A stretch of DNA of 5,259 bases from Chloroflexota bacterium (GTDB lineage Bacteria > Chloroflexota > Limnocylindria > Limnocylindrales > CSP1-4). The notes beneath the pieces are model-generated. The model ran no database searches. It was not told where the DNA came from and worked only from the letters and a program-made list of their open reading frames with translations. The stretch is taken from the NCBI GenBank assembly GCA_021815005.1, contig JAKAHL010000163.1:1-5259 (forward strand), read 5' to 3'. The position numbers were made by a program, and so were the translations under genes. Below are positions 1 through 5,170 of the stretch, piece by piece (the stretch's first letter is position 1; every line of letters begins with the position of its first letter).

Positions 1-975
1 GCAGCGGAGGCGCCCGCGACCCCCGCGGCGTCGTCGGCACCCGCGGCGTCGTCGGCACCCGCGGCGGGCTCGTCAGCGGTACCGTCCGCCGCTCCCACCT
101 CGCTCGCCCCGTCGCGCGCCACGAGCAAGCCTGCCGTCGCCGGAGCTTCGGCCACCGCGCGGCCGAAGGCGATCACCCAGCGGTTGCCGGGCGAGCCGAA
201 CCCGTTGCTCACGCCCGGCGCCCTCAACCCGGACGTCACGCAGGCGACCATCCGGTCCACGATCTGCGTCTCGGGCTGGACCGCGACGGTCCGGCCGCCG
301 TCGGCCTACACGACGGCGCTCAAGGTCCAGCAGATCGAGCAGTACCGCTATGCGGACACGCGAACGTCCGCCTACGAGGAGGACCACCTGATCCCGCTCG
401 AGCTGGGCGGTGCTCCGGACGACCCGCGAAACCTATGGCCGGAGCCGTACACGGCGACCCTGGCCAACGGGACGCCGGTGGGGGCGCGCGTCAAGGATCA
501 GTACGAGAATGCCCTCCGCGCCGAGGTCTGCGCGGGCGCGCTGAGCCTGGCGGCCGCGCGGTCGCGGATCGGCGACCACTGGGTGCACGCCCTGCTGGGC
601 ATCCCGCTGGCCGGCGGCTCGACAGCGCCGACCTCGGCGCCGGCGGCGGCCACGCCGCGCCCGACCGGCCTCCCGCCGAGCGGGACCCTGTTCGTACGGT
701 TCGCGAGCCTGCCGTCGCCCGCCGTCCGCGGCACGGCCGCGACCATGTCGGCGGCGACGGAGCCCGGGGCGGTGTGCTCGGCCACGGTCATCTGGCCATC
801 GGGCACCGTGTCCGGGGCGGCGGGCCTGAAGACGCGACCGACCGCCGGGTCTGACGGTCTCGTGGCCTGGACGTGGAACGTGGCTGCCAATACGCGGACG
901 GGCACGGCGAGGGCCTCGGTGGCCTGCACGCTCGGGTCGTCGGTCACCGTGACGGCGTCGTTCCCGCTGCAGTAG
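1..975 (+). CDS. Partial gene: exported HNH-like nuclease-domain protein with C-terminal Ig-like module (5' end outside window)
   Basis: The frame is open from the first base to TAG at 973-975, so 324 residues of the C-terminal part are visible and the true start lies upstream. Residues 1-60 are Ala/Ser/Pro-rich, as in linkers of exported proteins. Residues 76-195 form a recognisable domain: NPDVTQATIRSTICVSGW, then YEEDHLIPLELGG with D128-H129, N144 in NLWPEP, and a KDQYEN helix (165-170). This resembles the DH...N core of the HNH/beta-beta-alpha-metal nuclease fold, without the zinc-binding CxxC pairs. The usual third metal ligand is not obvious, so catalysis is unproven. C89 and C177 could form a disulfide. 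After a Pro/Ala/Thr linker (about 204-229), residues 230-324 look like a beta-sandwich with a Cys pair (C259, C309), typical of extracellular proteins. Substrate and partners are unknown; a secreted DNA-degrading or cell-wall-associated role is inference. The domain match is from memory of the family. Confidence 0.85.
   Translation, partial: AAEAPATPAASSAPAASSAPAAGSSAVPSAAPTSLAPSRATSKPAVAGASATARPKAITQRLPGEPNPLLTPGALNPDVTQATIRSTICVSGWTATVRPPSAYTTALKVQQIEQYRYADTRTSAYEEDHLIPLELGGAPDDPRNLWPEPYTATLANGTPVGARVKDQYENALRAEVCAGALSLAAARSRIGDHWVHALLGIPLAGGSTAPTSAPAAATPRPTGLPPSGTLFVRFASLPSPAVRGTAATMSAATEPGAVCSATVIWPSGTVSGAAGLKTRPTAGSDGLVAWTWNVAANTRTGTARASVACTLGSSVTVTASFPLQ
25..60 (+). repeat. 18-bp tandem repeat in the Ala/Ser/Pro linker, two full copies
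   Basis: The unit gcggcgtcgtcggcaccc occurs at 25-42 and 43-60 and its first six bases recur at 61-66. It is in frame and encodes AASSAP twice followed by AA. The unit length is a multiple of three, so gain or loss of copies would change linker length without a frameshift. Confidence 0.9.
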
Positions 976-1035
976 CCTGACCCCAGCTGGACTCGCGAAC
1001 TCTGCATTCCGGGCTAGGACGTATTTCCCGCGTCC

Positions 1036-1061
1036 CCAGCCCACAACAAAGCGCGGGCTGG
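1036..1061 (+). terminator. Hairpin between the nuclease-like gene and the small secreted protein gene
   Basis: CCAGCCC (1036-1042) pairs perfectly with GGGCTGG (1055-1061) around a 12-base loop. It lies 60 bases after the stop of the first gene and 51 bases before the next start. No T-run follows, so it may be a weak or Rho-assisted terminator, or a structure in the leader of the next gene. No convincing promoter was found in 976-1112. Confidence 0.3.
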
Positions 1062-1099
1062 ATCGTTCCCCTGTGTGCGGCGACCCTGCCGCGATCAAC

Positions 1100-1105
1100 G
1101 GAGGT
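1100..1105 (+). promoter_or_regulatory. Ribosome binding site of the small secreted protein gene
   Basis: GGAGGT matches the anti-Shine-Dalgarno sequence of 16S rRNA and lies 7 bases before the ATG at 1113. It decides the start. Confidence 0.85.
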
Positions 1106-1112
1106 CTCGCCC

Positions 1113-1637
1113 ATGCGACGACTCGCGCTCGTCAGCGCGCTCGGTCTGATGCTGCTCACCAGCTCGTCGGTGTTCGCCGCGACCGGCAGCCATGCCACGG
1201 CCGCCGCGCACCACACCACGGCCGCCAGCCATGTCACGACCGCCAACCAGACCTGGCGCGCGACGCTGCCCAGCACCACCGTCACCACCGACCCGAACGC
1301 GACCCCGGCCACGACCGTGTCCGTCCGCGGCGGCGCCACCCTCGCCCTCGTCGGCAACGGCACGCGCGGCAGCGTCGCGGTCAAGCTCTACGGCGTGAAG
1401 CCGAAGTGGACAGTCACGGTAACCGTGGCCGGCACGACCCTGACCATCAGCCATGACAAGTTCAAGATGGCGGCAAACGGCGTCCACCGGTTCTGGCTGT
1501 CGAAGGCCGAGGTCGCCGCGCTCAAGACCGCGATCGCCAGCAAGGCCACCCTGACGGTGAACGTCACGGTCACGCCGCCCTCGCCCGGCACGGCCGCCAC
1601 GCTCACCGGCACGTTCGCCAAGGTCACGCACAACTAG
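1113..1637 (+). CDS. Small secreted protein of unknown function, His/Thr/Ala-rich N-terminus and beta-rich core
   Basis: The 174-residue product starts at an ATG preceded by GGAGGT (1100-1105) with a 7-base gap, which fixes the start. Residues 1-22 are a standard Sec signal peptide (MRRLALVSALGL..., probable cleavage after SVFA). The mature N-terminus (23-47) is an Ala/Thr/His low-complexity stretch with H27, H33, H34 and H40. From W48 on, alternating Thr/Val segments suggest a beta-sandwich: VSVRGGATLALVGN, GSVAVKLYGV, WTVTVTVAGTTL, then a short helix SKAEVAALKTAIAS and more strands (TLTVNVTV, TLTGTF). There is no cysteine, no membrane anchor and no sorting signal, so it is probably released or passively attached. 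It matches no family recognised here. The His cluster could bind a metal, but four spaced histidines in a flexible segment are weak evidence. Hairpins on both sides suggest a single-gene transcript. Confidence 0.85.
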   Translation: MRRLALVSALGLMLLTSSSVFAATGSHATAAAHHTTAASHVTTANQTWRATLPSTTVTTDPNATPATTVSVRGGATLALVGNGTRGSVAVKLYGVKPKWTVTVTVAGTTLTISHDKFKMAANGVHRFWLSKAEVAALKTAIASKATLTVNVTVTPPSPGTAATLTGTFAKVTHN

Positions 1638-1654
1638 CCCGCAGCCGCCCGACC

Positions 1655-1680
1655 GCCGCGGGGCTCCGGCCCCCGACGGC
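1655..1680 (+). terminator. First hairpin after the small secreted protein gene, TCCG loop
   Basis: GGGGC (1660-1664) pairs with GCCCC (1669-1673) around the tetraloop TCCG, closed by C-G. An outer GCCG (1655-1658) pairs with CGGC (1677-1680) across a small internal loop. It begins 18 bases after the stop. The loop and closing pair are the same as in the larger hairpin that follows at 1697-1724. No T-run follows. Confidence 0.4.
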
Positions 1681-1687
1681 TCTCGGG

Positions 1688-1742
1688 CCTAGCACGCAAC
1701 GCCCGGGCTCCGGCCCGGGCGTTGTCATGTCCGGCCATCGTG
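1688..1742 (+). repeat. 55-bp direct repeat, copy 1 (contains terminator-like hairpin)
   Basis: This stretch is identical over 55 bases to 5093-5147. It starts at cctagcacg, includes the whole 12-bp hairpin, and runs on through tcatgtccggccatcgtg. Weaker similarity extends outside it: both copies are preceded by ctcgggcct, with a 6-base insertion in copy 2. It lies 51 bases after the stop of the small secreted protein gene. The matching second copy lies after the next gene, so the two copies bracket 1743-5092. Confidence 0.95.
1697..1724 (+). terminator. Strong hairpin with C(TCCG)G loop, probable terminator, copy 1
   Basis: CAACGCCCGGGC (1697-1708) pairs perfectly with GCCCGGGCGTTG (1713-1724), a 12-bp stem with the loop TCCG. 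In RNA, C(UCCG)G belongs to the very stable UNCG tetraloop class. The sequence after the stem is tcatgt rather than a run of T. It may therefore stop transcription as a high-GC hairpin, protect the 3' end of the mRNA, or both. Its place after a stop codon supports a 3'-end role. Confidence 0.6.
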
Positions 1743-1764
1743 CCGGGTCCGGCCATCGTGCCGG
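1729..1764 (+). repeat. 18-bp perfect tandem repeat, two copies
   Basis: The unit gtccggccatcgtgccgg occurs at 1729-1746 and 1747-1764 without a mismatch. A third copy with one difference (17 of 18) lies at 5134-5151, at the end of the second 55-bp repeat. The first copy overlaps the tail of the 55-bp repeat, so the tandem duplication is a local change at copy 1 only. No function is evident. Confidence 0.9.
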
Positions 1765-1783
1765 CCCGCCGGCTCCGCCGGGA

Positions 1784-1822
1784 TGCCGTCTGATCCATCC
1801 GGCGCGAATGGATCAGACGGCA
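1784..1822 (+). repeat. 15-bp perfect inverted repeat, 9-base spacer
   Basis: TGCCGTCTGATCCAT (1784-1798) is the exact reverse complement of 1808-1822, with the spacer ccggcgcga. The arms are less GC-rich (8 of 15) than the surroundings and there is no T-run on either side. It sits immediately upstream of a candidate promoter (1825-1853). It could be a hairpin ending transcripts from either side, a large operator, or the remnant end of a mobile element. The sequence does not decide between these. Confidence 0.9.
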
Positions 1823-1824
1823 CA

Positions 1825-1853
1825 TTGCCTCGGGTCGGGCCGGCGCCTAGAGT
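1825..1853 (+). promoter_or_regulatory. Candidate sigma70-type promoter, distal
   Basis: TTGCCT (1825-1830) and TAGAGT (1848-1853) are separated by 17 bases. The -10 box matches TATAAT at 4 of 6 positions and the -35 box begins with TTG. It lies just after the 15-bp inverted repeat and would give a leader of nearly 500 bases before the surface-protein gene. Chance matches of this quality are possible. Confidence 0.3.
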
Positions 1854-2130
1854 CTGGGGACTTGACGGGATCTGTGACGCGGCGGGGGCACTTCACAGGG
1901 CTTTGGGGCTGGCCGCCGCGGGATCCGGGGCCAGCTCAGCGCAGATCCGGAGGCGGACGCATGCCAGTCCGAGGAGGGCCGCTTCGAGCCCCGCAGGGCC
2001 CAGAGGCGCGGACGCACCGCCGGCCCTCCATGCCGTCACGGCCAGGGCGGGCGATCGCGAGCGGCCCCGCGACTCCGGCGTCCCGTCGCCGTTCGGTGCG
2101 GGCGCGAGCGGAGTTTCCGTGCGAACCCCG

Positions 2131-2160
2131 ATGAGCGCAGGCGAAGCCTGCCGATACGAT
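2131..2160 (+). promoter_or_regulatory. Candidate promoter, proximal, with a dyad in its spacer
   Basis: TACGAT (2155-2160) is a fair -10 box and ATGAGC (2131-2136), 18 bases upstream, is a weak -35 box. The spacer holds the perfect dyad GCAGGC-gaa-GCCTGC (2137-2151), a position where a repressor or activator could act. A second dyad, GATGGC (2158-2163) with GCCATC (2174-2179), overlaps the expected transcription start. A start near 2167 would give a leader of about 190 bases. Confidence 0.3.
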
Positions 2161-2279
2161 GGCCTAGCGGCGTGCCATCCGCCCGTCCCCCCCTGCGTCT
2201 GACGAGCACCGAGCAGCTGGAGTTGAACGTGACCCGGAGGTGCGCACCGCCCAAGCCCGCCTGCTGATGGCCCGGCGAC

Positions 2280-2311
2280 GGCACGGGAGCGCCGACGGCG
2301 CCGACCGTGCC
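2280..2311 (+). other. Compound hairpin in the leader of the surface-protein gene
   Basis: GGCACGG (2280-2286) pairs with CCGTGCC (2305-2311), enclosing a second stem GCGCC (2289-2293) with GGCGC (2297-2301) and a 3-base loop. It ends 32 bases before the ribosome binding site and could act as a leader attenuator or mRNA-stabilising element. No T-run follows, so simple intrinsic termination is unlikely. Confidence 0.35.
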
Positions 2312-2343
2312 CGCAGGGCATGCCCAATCGCCCTCAGGTGCTG

Positions 2344-2350
2344 AAAGGAG
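2344..2350 (+). promoter_or_regulatory. Ribosome binding site that fixes the GTG start of the surface-protein gene
   Basis: AAAGGAG is followed after 8 bases by GTG at 2359. The alternative in-frame ATG at 2320 has no purine-rich site before it and would put 13 extra residues ahead of the signal peptide, so GTG is preferred. Confidence 0.8.
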
Positions 2351-2358
2351 CCCAACCC

Positions 2359-5022
2359 GTGCCTCGCGCACGCAGCGCGCTGTCTGTCCTTGCGTCCGCC
2401 GTGCTGGCCGCCGCCAGCCTCGCCGTCCCGCTCGCCGCCCCCGTGCCGGCGGTCGCGGGCGTCTCGTACTCGGTCGCCTACGTCAACGCCACAGGGACGG
2501 TCGGGACCGACACCTCCTGCGCGGACCCCGGCTACACCACGATCGGCGCCGCGATCGCTGATCTTGGCGGGGCGCTCGCGACCGGGGCGACCATCAACGT
2601 GTGCGCCGGCACCTACGACGAGCACGGCCTGACCGCAAGCACGGACGTGACGCTCGTGGGCGCCGGGGCCGACACGACGGTCGTTGACGGGCAGCAGCTG
2701 GGCCAGATCCTGGCGGTCACCGGCAATGTGACCGTCACCGGGATGACCTTCCAGAACGGGAAGGGCGCGGCGTCCGCGAACGGCGGCGCCATCTCGGCGA
2801 GCGGCGACGTCCGGGTCACCGACGCGATGTTCATCGGCAACGCGACCGGAGCGAGCAGCTCGGGCGGCGCGATCTGGGCCGGCGGCAGCGTGATCGCGGA
2901 GCGGGTCGCCTTCTCCGGCAACACGACCAGCGTCAGCGGTGGCGCCGTCGCAGCGACCGGTGCCATCTCCCTGGTGAACGCGACCGTGTCCGGCAACACC
3001 GCCAGCGTCGGCGGCGCCGCCTACTCCAACACCCGGGTCGAGGCCTTCTTCTCGACCATCGCCGGGAATACGGAGGCGAGCGGGGCGCCCCTCGTGAGCC
3101 AGTCCAGCACGGTCACGTTCGGCGGCGACATCCTGGCCGACAACAGCTCCCCCAACTGCGCGGGCAACTTCACTGACGGCGGCGGCAACATCTCGACCGA
3201 CGCCAGCTGCACCTTCGGCGGTGTCGGCCTGAACTCCGTGTCCGACCCCACCCTCAGCCTCGGGGCGCTCGCGGCCAACGCGCCCGGTGCCGTCGAGACG
3301 ATGGCCCTGGCCAGCGGGAGCCCGGCGATCGACCTCGTCGCCTGCGCAACCAGGCCGTTCAGCCCGGTGGTCAACTCCGGCGCCAACCTCGGCGTGGACG
3401 CCCGAGGCGTGACGCGCCCGCAAGGAACCGCCTGCGACGCCGGCGCCTACGAGTACGTCTACCCGGTGAAGACGGCCCAGACCATCACGTTCCCGCAGCC
3501 CAGCGACATCTCCTACACGGACACCGGCGTCGCGGTGTCCGCCACCGCCAGCTCCGGGCTTTCCGTCTCCTACGCCTCGCTGACCGCATCGGTCTGCTCG
3601 GTGGGGGCGATCACGGGCGCCATCACGATCGTCGCCGCGGGGACCTGCACGATCGAGGCCACCCAGGCCGGGGACGCGACATACGCCGCCGCGACGCCGG
3701 TTGACCGGAGCTTCGCCATCCTGCCGGCCAACCAGACCGTCTCCTTCACCAGCACCGCCCCGACGAACGCGATCGTCGGCGACACGTACGTCCCGACCGC
3801 ATCCGCGACCAGCGGCCTCACCCCGGTCATCACGGTTGACGCGTCAAGTAATGCGGTGTGTTCCATCAGCGGCAGCACCGTCACCATGGACGGCGTCGGC
3901 ACCTGCACGCTCAACGCGGACCAGAAAGGCAACACCGACTGGAACGCCGCGACCACGGCGACGCAGTCCTTCGCCGTCTCGGCCGTTCCCAAGATCGCCA
4001 CGACCACGAGTGCGGCCGTCTACGACGGCGCGACCCACACCCCATGGGCCGGCACCGAGACGGCCGGGGCCACCGCCTACGGCACGTCCGCGGTGATGAC
4101 GGTCGGCGTGAACAGCCTCGTCGTGCAGGTCCCCACTGGCACCGTGACCTACACCTGGTACGCCAACGGGACGTGCTCGGGCGCGGCCTTGGGCTCGTCT
4201 GACACCGTGACCCTCAGCGGTGGCACCGTCCCGGACTCGGCCTCCCTGACGCCGCTCGCCGCCGGCACCTATAGCCTCAAGGCTGCGTACTCGGGCGACA
4301 CCAACTACGCCGCCTCCATGAGCGTGTGCAGGGCGTTCACGGTCCTGCCGACGCCCGCGCCCATCGTCATCGCGCCCGCGCCCACCCCGCAGGTCGCCCT
4401 GAAGGTCAGCGCGAGCCCGTCCACCCTGGCTGGGCCCGGCAGCGCCACGTTCACCTACACCGTGACCAACCCCGGAACCGTGGCGCTCGCCAGCGTCGCC
4501 GTGACCGACTCCGCCTGCACGCCCGCGTACGCCTCGGGCGACGCCAACGCGAACCACCTGCTCGACCCGGGCGAGACCTGGACCTACGCGTGCACGGCCG
4601 CGCTGAGCGCGACCACGACCGACGCCGCCACGGCGACGGGCAGCTACGGCGGCGCCACCGCCACCGCGACGGCGAGCGCGACGGTCACCGTGTCGTCGGC
4701 GGCGGCTCCCACGCTGACCTCGCTGATCGGGGCCGGCGTGCTCCGCGGTCCGACCGGATTCGGCACGGCCTCGGTGATCGTCCGCCGCGGCACGTACGCC
4801 ACGCTCCTGATCCGGACCAGCCCCGCGCTCGCCGGCAAGGCGCTCGGCATCTGGGTGATGACCCGGACCCAGGGCTGGCACCGGCTGACGTCCCGCCTCG
4901 TGGCGGCCGACGGCACCGCCCGCTACTTCTTCCGGGTGACCCAGTGGACCGCCGTCCGGGCGAGCTTCGCCGACGGCCAGACGACCGCCTGGAGCCACGG
5001 GCGGATCGCCACCGCCCGCTGA
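2359..5022 (+). CDS. Large secreted surface protein: PMP-type beta-helix, three Ig-like repeats, DUF11-like module, conserved-looking C-terminal domain
   Basis: The product is 887 residues from GTG at 2359. Residues 1-33 are a Sec signal peptide (R3, R5, long Ala/Leu/Val core, AVA cleavage site). About 50-320 is a right-handed beta-helix: INVCAGTY at 79-86, then GGA[IVA] motifs at 142, 169, 194 and 218 and FxxN motifs at 158-161 and 185-188, the pair that marks PMP (polymorphic membrane protein) repeats. SPAID (321-325) and DARG...DAGAYEY (347-366) match the end of choice-of-anchor Q-type proteins. Three Ig-like repeats follow (371-455, 456-545, 546-663), each with a Cys pair (C413/C430, C501/C516, C606/C657). 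After a Pro linker (664-678), 679-780 is DUF11-like with LDPGETWTYAC. The last 107 residues form a separate beta-rich domain. There is no LPxTG or membrane helix, so anchoring is unclear. Adhesion or glycan binding is the likeliest role by family, but this is inference. A short patch at 3838-3861 uses atypical codons (gtt, tca, agt, aat, tgt). Confidence 0.9.
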   Translation: MPRARSALSVLASAVLAAASLAVPLAAPVPAVAGVSYSVAYVNATGTVGTDTSCADPGYTTIGAAIADLGGALATGATINVCAGTYDEHGLTASTDVTLVGAGADTTVVDGQQLGQILAVTGNVTVTGMTFQNGKGAASANGGAISASGDVRVTDAMFIGNATGASSSGGAIWAGGSVIAERVAFSGNTTSVSGGAVAATGAISLVNATVSGNTASVGGAAYSNTRVEAFFSTIAGNTEASGAPLVSQSSTVTFGGDILADNSSPNCAGNFTDGGGNISTDASCTFGGVGLNSVSDPTLSLGALAANAPGAVETMALASGSPAIDLVACATRPFSPVVNSGANLGVDARGVTRPQGTACDAGAYEYVYPVKTAQTITFPQPSDISYTDTGVAVSATASSGLSVSYASLTASVCSVGAITGAITIVAAGTCTIEATQAGDATYAAATPVDRSFAILPANQTVSFTSTAPTNAIVGDTYVPTASATSGLTPVITVDASSNAVCSISGSTVTMDGVGTCTLNADQKGNTDWNAATTATQSFAVSAVPKIATTTSAAVYDGATHTPWAGTETAGATAYGTSAVMTVGVNSLVVQVPTGTVTYTWYANGTCSGAALGSSDTVTLSGGTVPDSASLTPLAAGTYSLKAAYSGDTNYAASMSVCRAFTVLPTPAPIVIAPAPTPQVALKVSASPSTLAGPGSATFTYTVTNPGTVALASVAVTDSACTPAYASGDANANHLLDPGETWTYACTAALSATTTDAATATGSYGGATATATASATVTVSSAAAPTLTSLIGAGVLRGPTGFGTASVIVRRGTYATLLIRTSPALAGKALGIWVMTRTQGWHRLTSRLVAADGTARYFFRVTQWTAVRASFADGQTTAWSHGRIATAR

Positions 5023-5034
5023 CCCCGAGCCCGT

Positions 5035-5064
5035 GGCGGCGCCCGCGAGACCCGCGGCGCCGCC
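5035..5064 (+). terminator. Hairpin directly after the surface-protein gene
   Basis: GGCGGCGCC (5035-5043) pairs perfectly with GGCGCCGCC (5056-5064), and GCG/CGC can extend the stem inward past a one-base bulge. It starts 13 bases after the stop codon. No T-run follows, so it is a possible terminator or a 3'-end stabilising stem acting together with the stronger hairpin at 5102-5129. Confidence 0.4.
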
Positions 5065-5092
5065 CGGCGACCGCCGGCCCCTCGGGCCTACA

Positions 5093-5147
5093 CCTAGCAC
5101 GCAACGCCCGGGCTCCGGCCCGGGCGTTGTCATGTCCGGCCATCGTG
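5093..5147 (+). repeat. 55-bp direct repeat, copy 2 (contains terminator-like hairpin)
   Basis: It is identical over 55 bases to 1688-1742 and in the same orientation. It begins 71 bases after the stop of the surface-protein gene, as copy 1 begins 51 bases after the stop of the preceding gene. Unlike copy 1 it is followed by only one 18-bp unit (5134-5151, one mismatch) rather than a tandem pair. Confidence 0.95.
5102..5129 (+). terminator. Strong hairpin with C(TCCG)G loop, probable terminator, copy 2
   Basis: The 12-bp perfect stem (5102-5113 with 5118-5129) and TCCG loop are the same as at 1697-1724. Its position downstream of the surface-protein gene supports a transcript-end role. The base sequence after the stem is again tcatgt, without a T-run. 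Confidence 0.6.
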
Positions 5148-5170
5148 TCGGCTGACCGCGCTAGACAGCA

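Larger units (their letters stand above)
1823..2358. other. Long non-coding leader region upstream of the surface-protein gene
   Basis: No convincing protein gene was found in these 536 bases. The open frames through it give Arg/Pro/Ala/Gly-rich translations without hydrophobic cores, and their third codon positions are clearly less G/C-biased than in the three real genes. It contains two candidate promoters (1825-1853 and 2131-2160), dyads at 2137-2151 and 2158-2179, the 10-bp palindrome GGTGCGCACC at 2239-2248, a compound hairpin at 2280-2311 and the ribosome binding site at 2344-2350. It matches no riboswitch class known to me: the cyclic di-GMP, cyclic di-AMP, TPP and glycine motifs were considered and are not visible. 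Confidence 0.55.

Noticed and set aside
997..1023. ECF-sigma-like pair GAAC ... CGTA upstream of the small secreted protein gene
   Set aside because: The gap is 19 bases, longer than the usual 15-17, and the -35 lacks the first G of GGAAC.
1688..1742. 55-bp repeats as phage or integron attachment sites
   Set aside because: No integrase or recombinase gene is present in the window, no tRNA end is involved, and each copy is mostly a terminator-like hairpin after a gene.
2072..2114. ACTCCG/CGGAGT pairing with an inner GGCG/CGCC hairpin, considered as a riboswitch stem
   Set aside because: Short stems are expected often at this base composition, the two pairings compete for the same bases, and no conserved riboswitch core is visible.
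1961..2134. 57-codon frame with GGAGG (1949-1953) seven bases before its ATG
   Set aside because: Despite the good ribosome-site spacing, the translation is Arg/Pro-rich with no core, and about a quarter of codons end in A or T, unlike the real genes here. Treated as chance.
1783..2202. Plus-strand open frame of 139 codons starting at the inverted repeat
   Set aside because: Low-complexity Ala/Pro/Arg/Ser translation, poor third-position bias and no ribosome site. It starts one base before the palindrome's first arm.
2320..2358. ATG at 2320 as the start of the surface protein
   Set aside because: No Shine-Dalgarno sequence before it, and it would add 13 residues before a well-formed signal peptide. 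GTG at 2359 has AAAGGAG at ideal spacing.
2164..3423. Long minus-strand open frame (419 codons) overlapping the surface-protein gene
   Set aside because: A mirror frame of a high-GC gene: Arg/Gly/Asp-rich translation with no domain. The plus-strand frame has signal peptide, repeats and family motifs.
3844..5133. Long minus-strand open frame (429 codons) opposite the 3' half of the surface-protein gene
   Set aside because: Same reasoning: Gly/Arg-rich shadow of a real gene, and its upstream end runs through the terminator hairpin.
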